NCBI RefSeq assembly: GCF_002080415.1
Contig: NZ_CP020474.1
Coordinates: forward strand, 2,369,501 to 2,433,500
Length of the DNA stretch: 64,000 nt
Direction of reading: 5' to 3'
Origin: Roseovarius mucosus
Lineage (GTDB): Bacteria > Pseudomonadota > Alphaproteobacteria > Rhodobacterales > Rhodobacteraceae
Shown here: positions 62,917 to 64,000 of the stretch, piece by piece
How positions within the stretch are numbered: position 1 is the stretch's first letter
Layout of the letters: each line of letters opens with the position of its first letter
Made by a program: the position numbers and the translations under genes
The notes under the pieces: model-generated
What the model was told of the DNA's origin: nothing
The model's database searches: none
The model's input: only the letters and a program-made list of their open reading frames with translations

Positions 62917-64000
62917 TCAGGCCGCGCGCCGCACACACTCTTGCAGGCCTGACATGCTCTTGCGCCCCAGTTGCGCCAGCGTCAGGCTCACCTCTTCGGT
63001 CATCACCTCCCAGAGCCGGTGCAGCCCCCGCTCGCCTCCCGCCGCCATGGCAAAAAGCAGGGGCCGCCCGAGAAAGGCAAAATTCGCCCCCATGGCATGT
63101 GCCTTGACGATATCCTCGCCCGACCGCAGCCCGGAATCGAAAAACAGCGGAAATTCCGGCCCAAGCGCCGCGCGCATCTCTGCCAGCATCAAAATAGGCT
63201 CCGGTGCGCCATCCAACTGCCGCCCGCCATGGCTGGAAACCTGTATCGCATCCACCCCAGCCGCACACAGCCGCACGGAATCCTCCACGTCCAGCACGCC
63301 CTTGATCACCAGCTTGCCGGGCCAGGCCGCGCGCAGCCGGTCAAGATAGGACCAATCCGCCGCCGCCCGGCTGGCGGTGCGGTCAAAACCACCCTGCCGG
63401 AAATTTGCCATCTCTGGCTTGCCATGCAGCAGCGTGCCCAGCGACCAGCGCGGATGCAGCGCGAAATCAACGAATTGCCGTGGTCCGATCTTGAACGGCA
63501 TCTTGAAGCCGTGGCGCAATTCGCGCGGGCGTCGCCCCACCTCAGGCACATCCAGCGTGACGACAAGGGTTTGATAGCCCGCCGCCCGCGCCCGCTCGAC
63601 CAGCGCCATGGTGCCGCTGCCATCACCACTGAAATAGAGCTGAAACCACGCATGCCCCTCGGCCACCTCGATCATCTGCTCCAGCGGGGTCGAGGCGACG
63701 GTTGAAACGCCCAAAGGCACGCGATCCCGCGCCGCCAGCCGCGCCAGCATGAGATCGGCCCCCGGCGTGCTCAGGTTGCACATCCCCATTGGCGTGATGC
63801 CAAAGGGCACGCGCGCCGCGTGCCCGAACACATTCAGCGACAAATCCCGCTTGGCCACATTGCACAGAACACGCGGCTTCAGCCGCAAATCCCGCAGCGC
63901 CGCACGATTGAGCGCCTCACCATGTTCTTCCCCCGCAGCGCCGTCGATATAATCGAACACCATCCACGGCAGACGTCGCCGCGCCAAACGGCGCGCATCC
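62917..64000 (-). CDS. FMN-dependent alpha-hydroxy-acid oxidase/dehydrogenase (5' end outside window)
   Basis: The frame is open to the window edge, so the N-terminus is missing by a few residues; the visible part starts ...DARRLARRRLPWMVFDYIDG. Family marks: GITPMGMCNLSTPGADLMLA, VIKGVLDVEDSVRLC with the active Lys, QVSSHGGRQLDGAPEPILML with the catalytic His and the FMN-binding block FFDSGLRSGEDIVKAHAMGA. Oxidises L-lactate or a related 2-hydroxy acid. The exact substrate is not determined. Confidence 0.93.
   Translation of the reverse strand, partial: DARRLARRRLPWMVFDYIDGAAGEEHGEALNRAALRDLRLKPRVLCNVAKRDLSLNVFGHAARVPFGITPMGMCNLSTPGADLMLARLAARDRVPLGVSTVASTPLEQMIEVAEGHAWFQLYFSGDGSGTMALVERARAAGYQTLVVTLDVPEVGRRPRELRHGFKMPFKIGPRQFVDFALHPRWSLGTLLHGKPEMANFRQGGFDRTASRAAADWSYLDRLRAAWPGKLVIKGVLDVEDSVRLCAAGVDAIQVSSHGGRQLDGAPEPILMLAEMRAALGPEFPLFFDSGLRSGEDIVKAHAMGANFAFLGRPLLFAMAAGGERGLHRLWEVMTEEVSLTLAQLGRKSMSGLQECVRRAA

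Overview
The window is a chromosomal segment of a GC-rich alphaproteobacterium, almost certainly a member of the Roseobacter group of the Rhodobacteraceae. The evidence is the atpI-B-E-b'-b order with a separate b' subunit, an ffh / rpsP / rimM / trmD / rplS / rpmE operon, an sdhCDAB operon with two small genes inside it, CobN-type B12 synthesis with riboswitch-controlled CbtAB, an alphaproteobacterial LexA box (GTTC-N7-GTTC), and Hint-domain and RTX proteins typical of the group. No rRNA, tRNA, CRISPR array, transposase or integrase was found.

Layout: (1) 1-772, the 3' part of hslU. (2) 850-2483, a two-gene cassette of visibly lower GC: a Gp37/Gp68-family (DUF5131) protein with a three-Cys motif, coupled by a 4-nt ATGA overlap to its partner TcmP. 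(3) 2694-10850, an NYN/Zc3h12a-like RNase followed by a cobalt/cobalamin block: cobN, cobW with a coupled GNAT, a DUF1636 protein, a His-rich exported protein, cbtA and cbtB under a cobalamin riboswitch. A pair of NrdR-like boxes lies between this block and smc. (4) 11108-16951, smc and an MscS-type channel. (5) 17164-23834, three RTX proteins, one a metzincin-like zinc protease. The first two share a collinear C-terminal tract of about 0.7 kb. (6) 23821-31863, a surface-polysaccharide locus: three sulfotransferase-like proteins, a KpsM/KpsE/KpsT-like ABC exporter and a two-domain WsaF-like glycosyltransferase. It is followed by glmU-glmS, which make the amino-sugar precursor UDP-GlcNAc. (7) 35312-41393, a possible micro-protein, then the minus-strand operon ffh-GNAT-chorismate mutase-rpsP-bluB-rimM-trmD-rplS-rpmE. 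(8) 41548-44910, accessory genes: a membrane protein, LysR regulator, EamA transporter, ArsR regulator and universal stress protein. (9) 45110-47745, the Fo part of ATP synthase. (10) 48095-52951, sdhCDA - two small exported proteins - sdhB - ZIP transporter, preceded by three GTGATCAC palindromes. (11) 53055-64000, DUF2794, an SOS-controlled imuB without adjacent imuA or dnaE2, an I78-type inhibitor lipoprotein, glutathione-dependent formaldehyde dehydrogenase, a YghU-like GST, trxB with a divergent Lrp regulator, a Hint protein, a beta-barrel-like protein, and a truncated alpha-hydroxy-acid oxidase.

Three themes stand out. Cobalamin recurs in cobN, cobW, cbtAB, DUF1636, the riboswitch and bluB, the last sitting inside the ribosomal operon. 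The polysaccharide locus points to a sulfated capsule or exopolysaccharide. The best candidate for a poorly described system is the TcmP / three-Cys pair, which looks like a compact horizontally acquired module. All functional calls come from reading the sequence; no database search was run.
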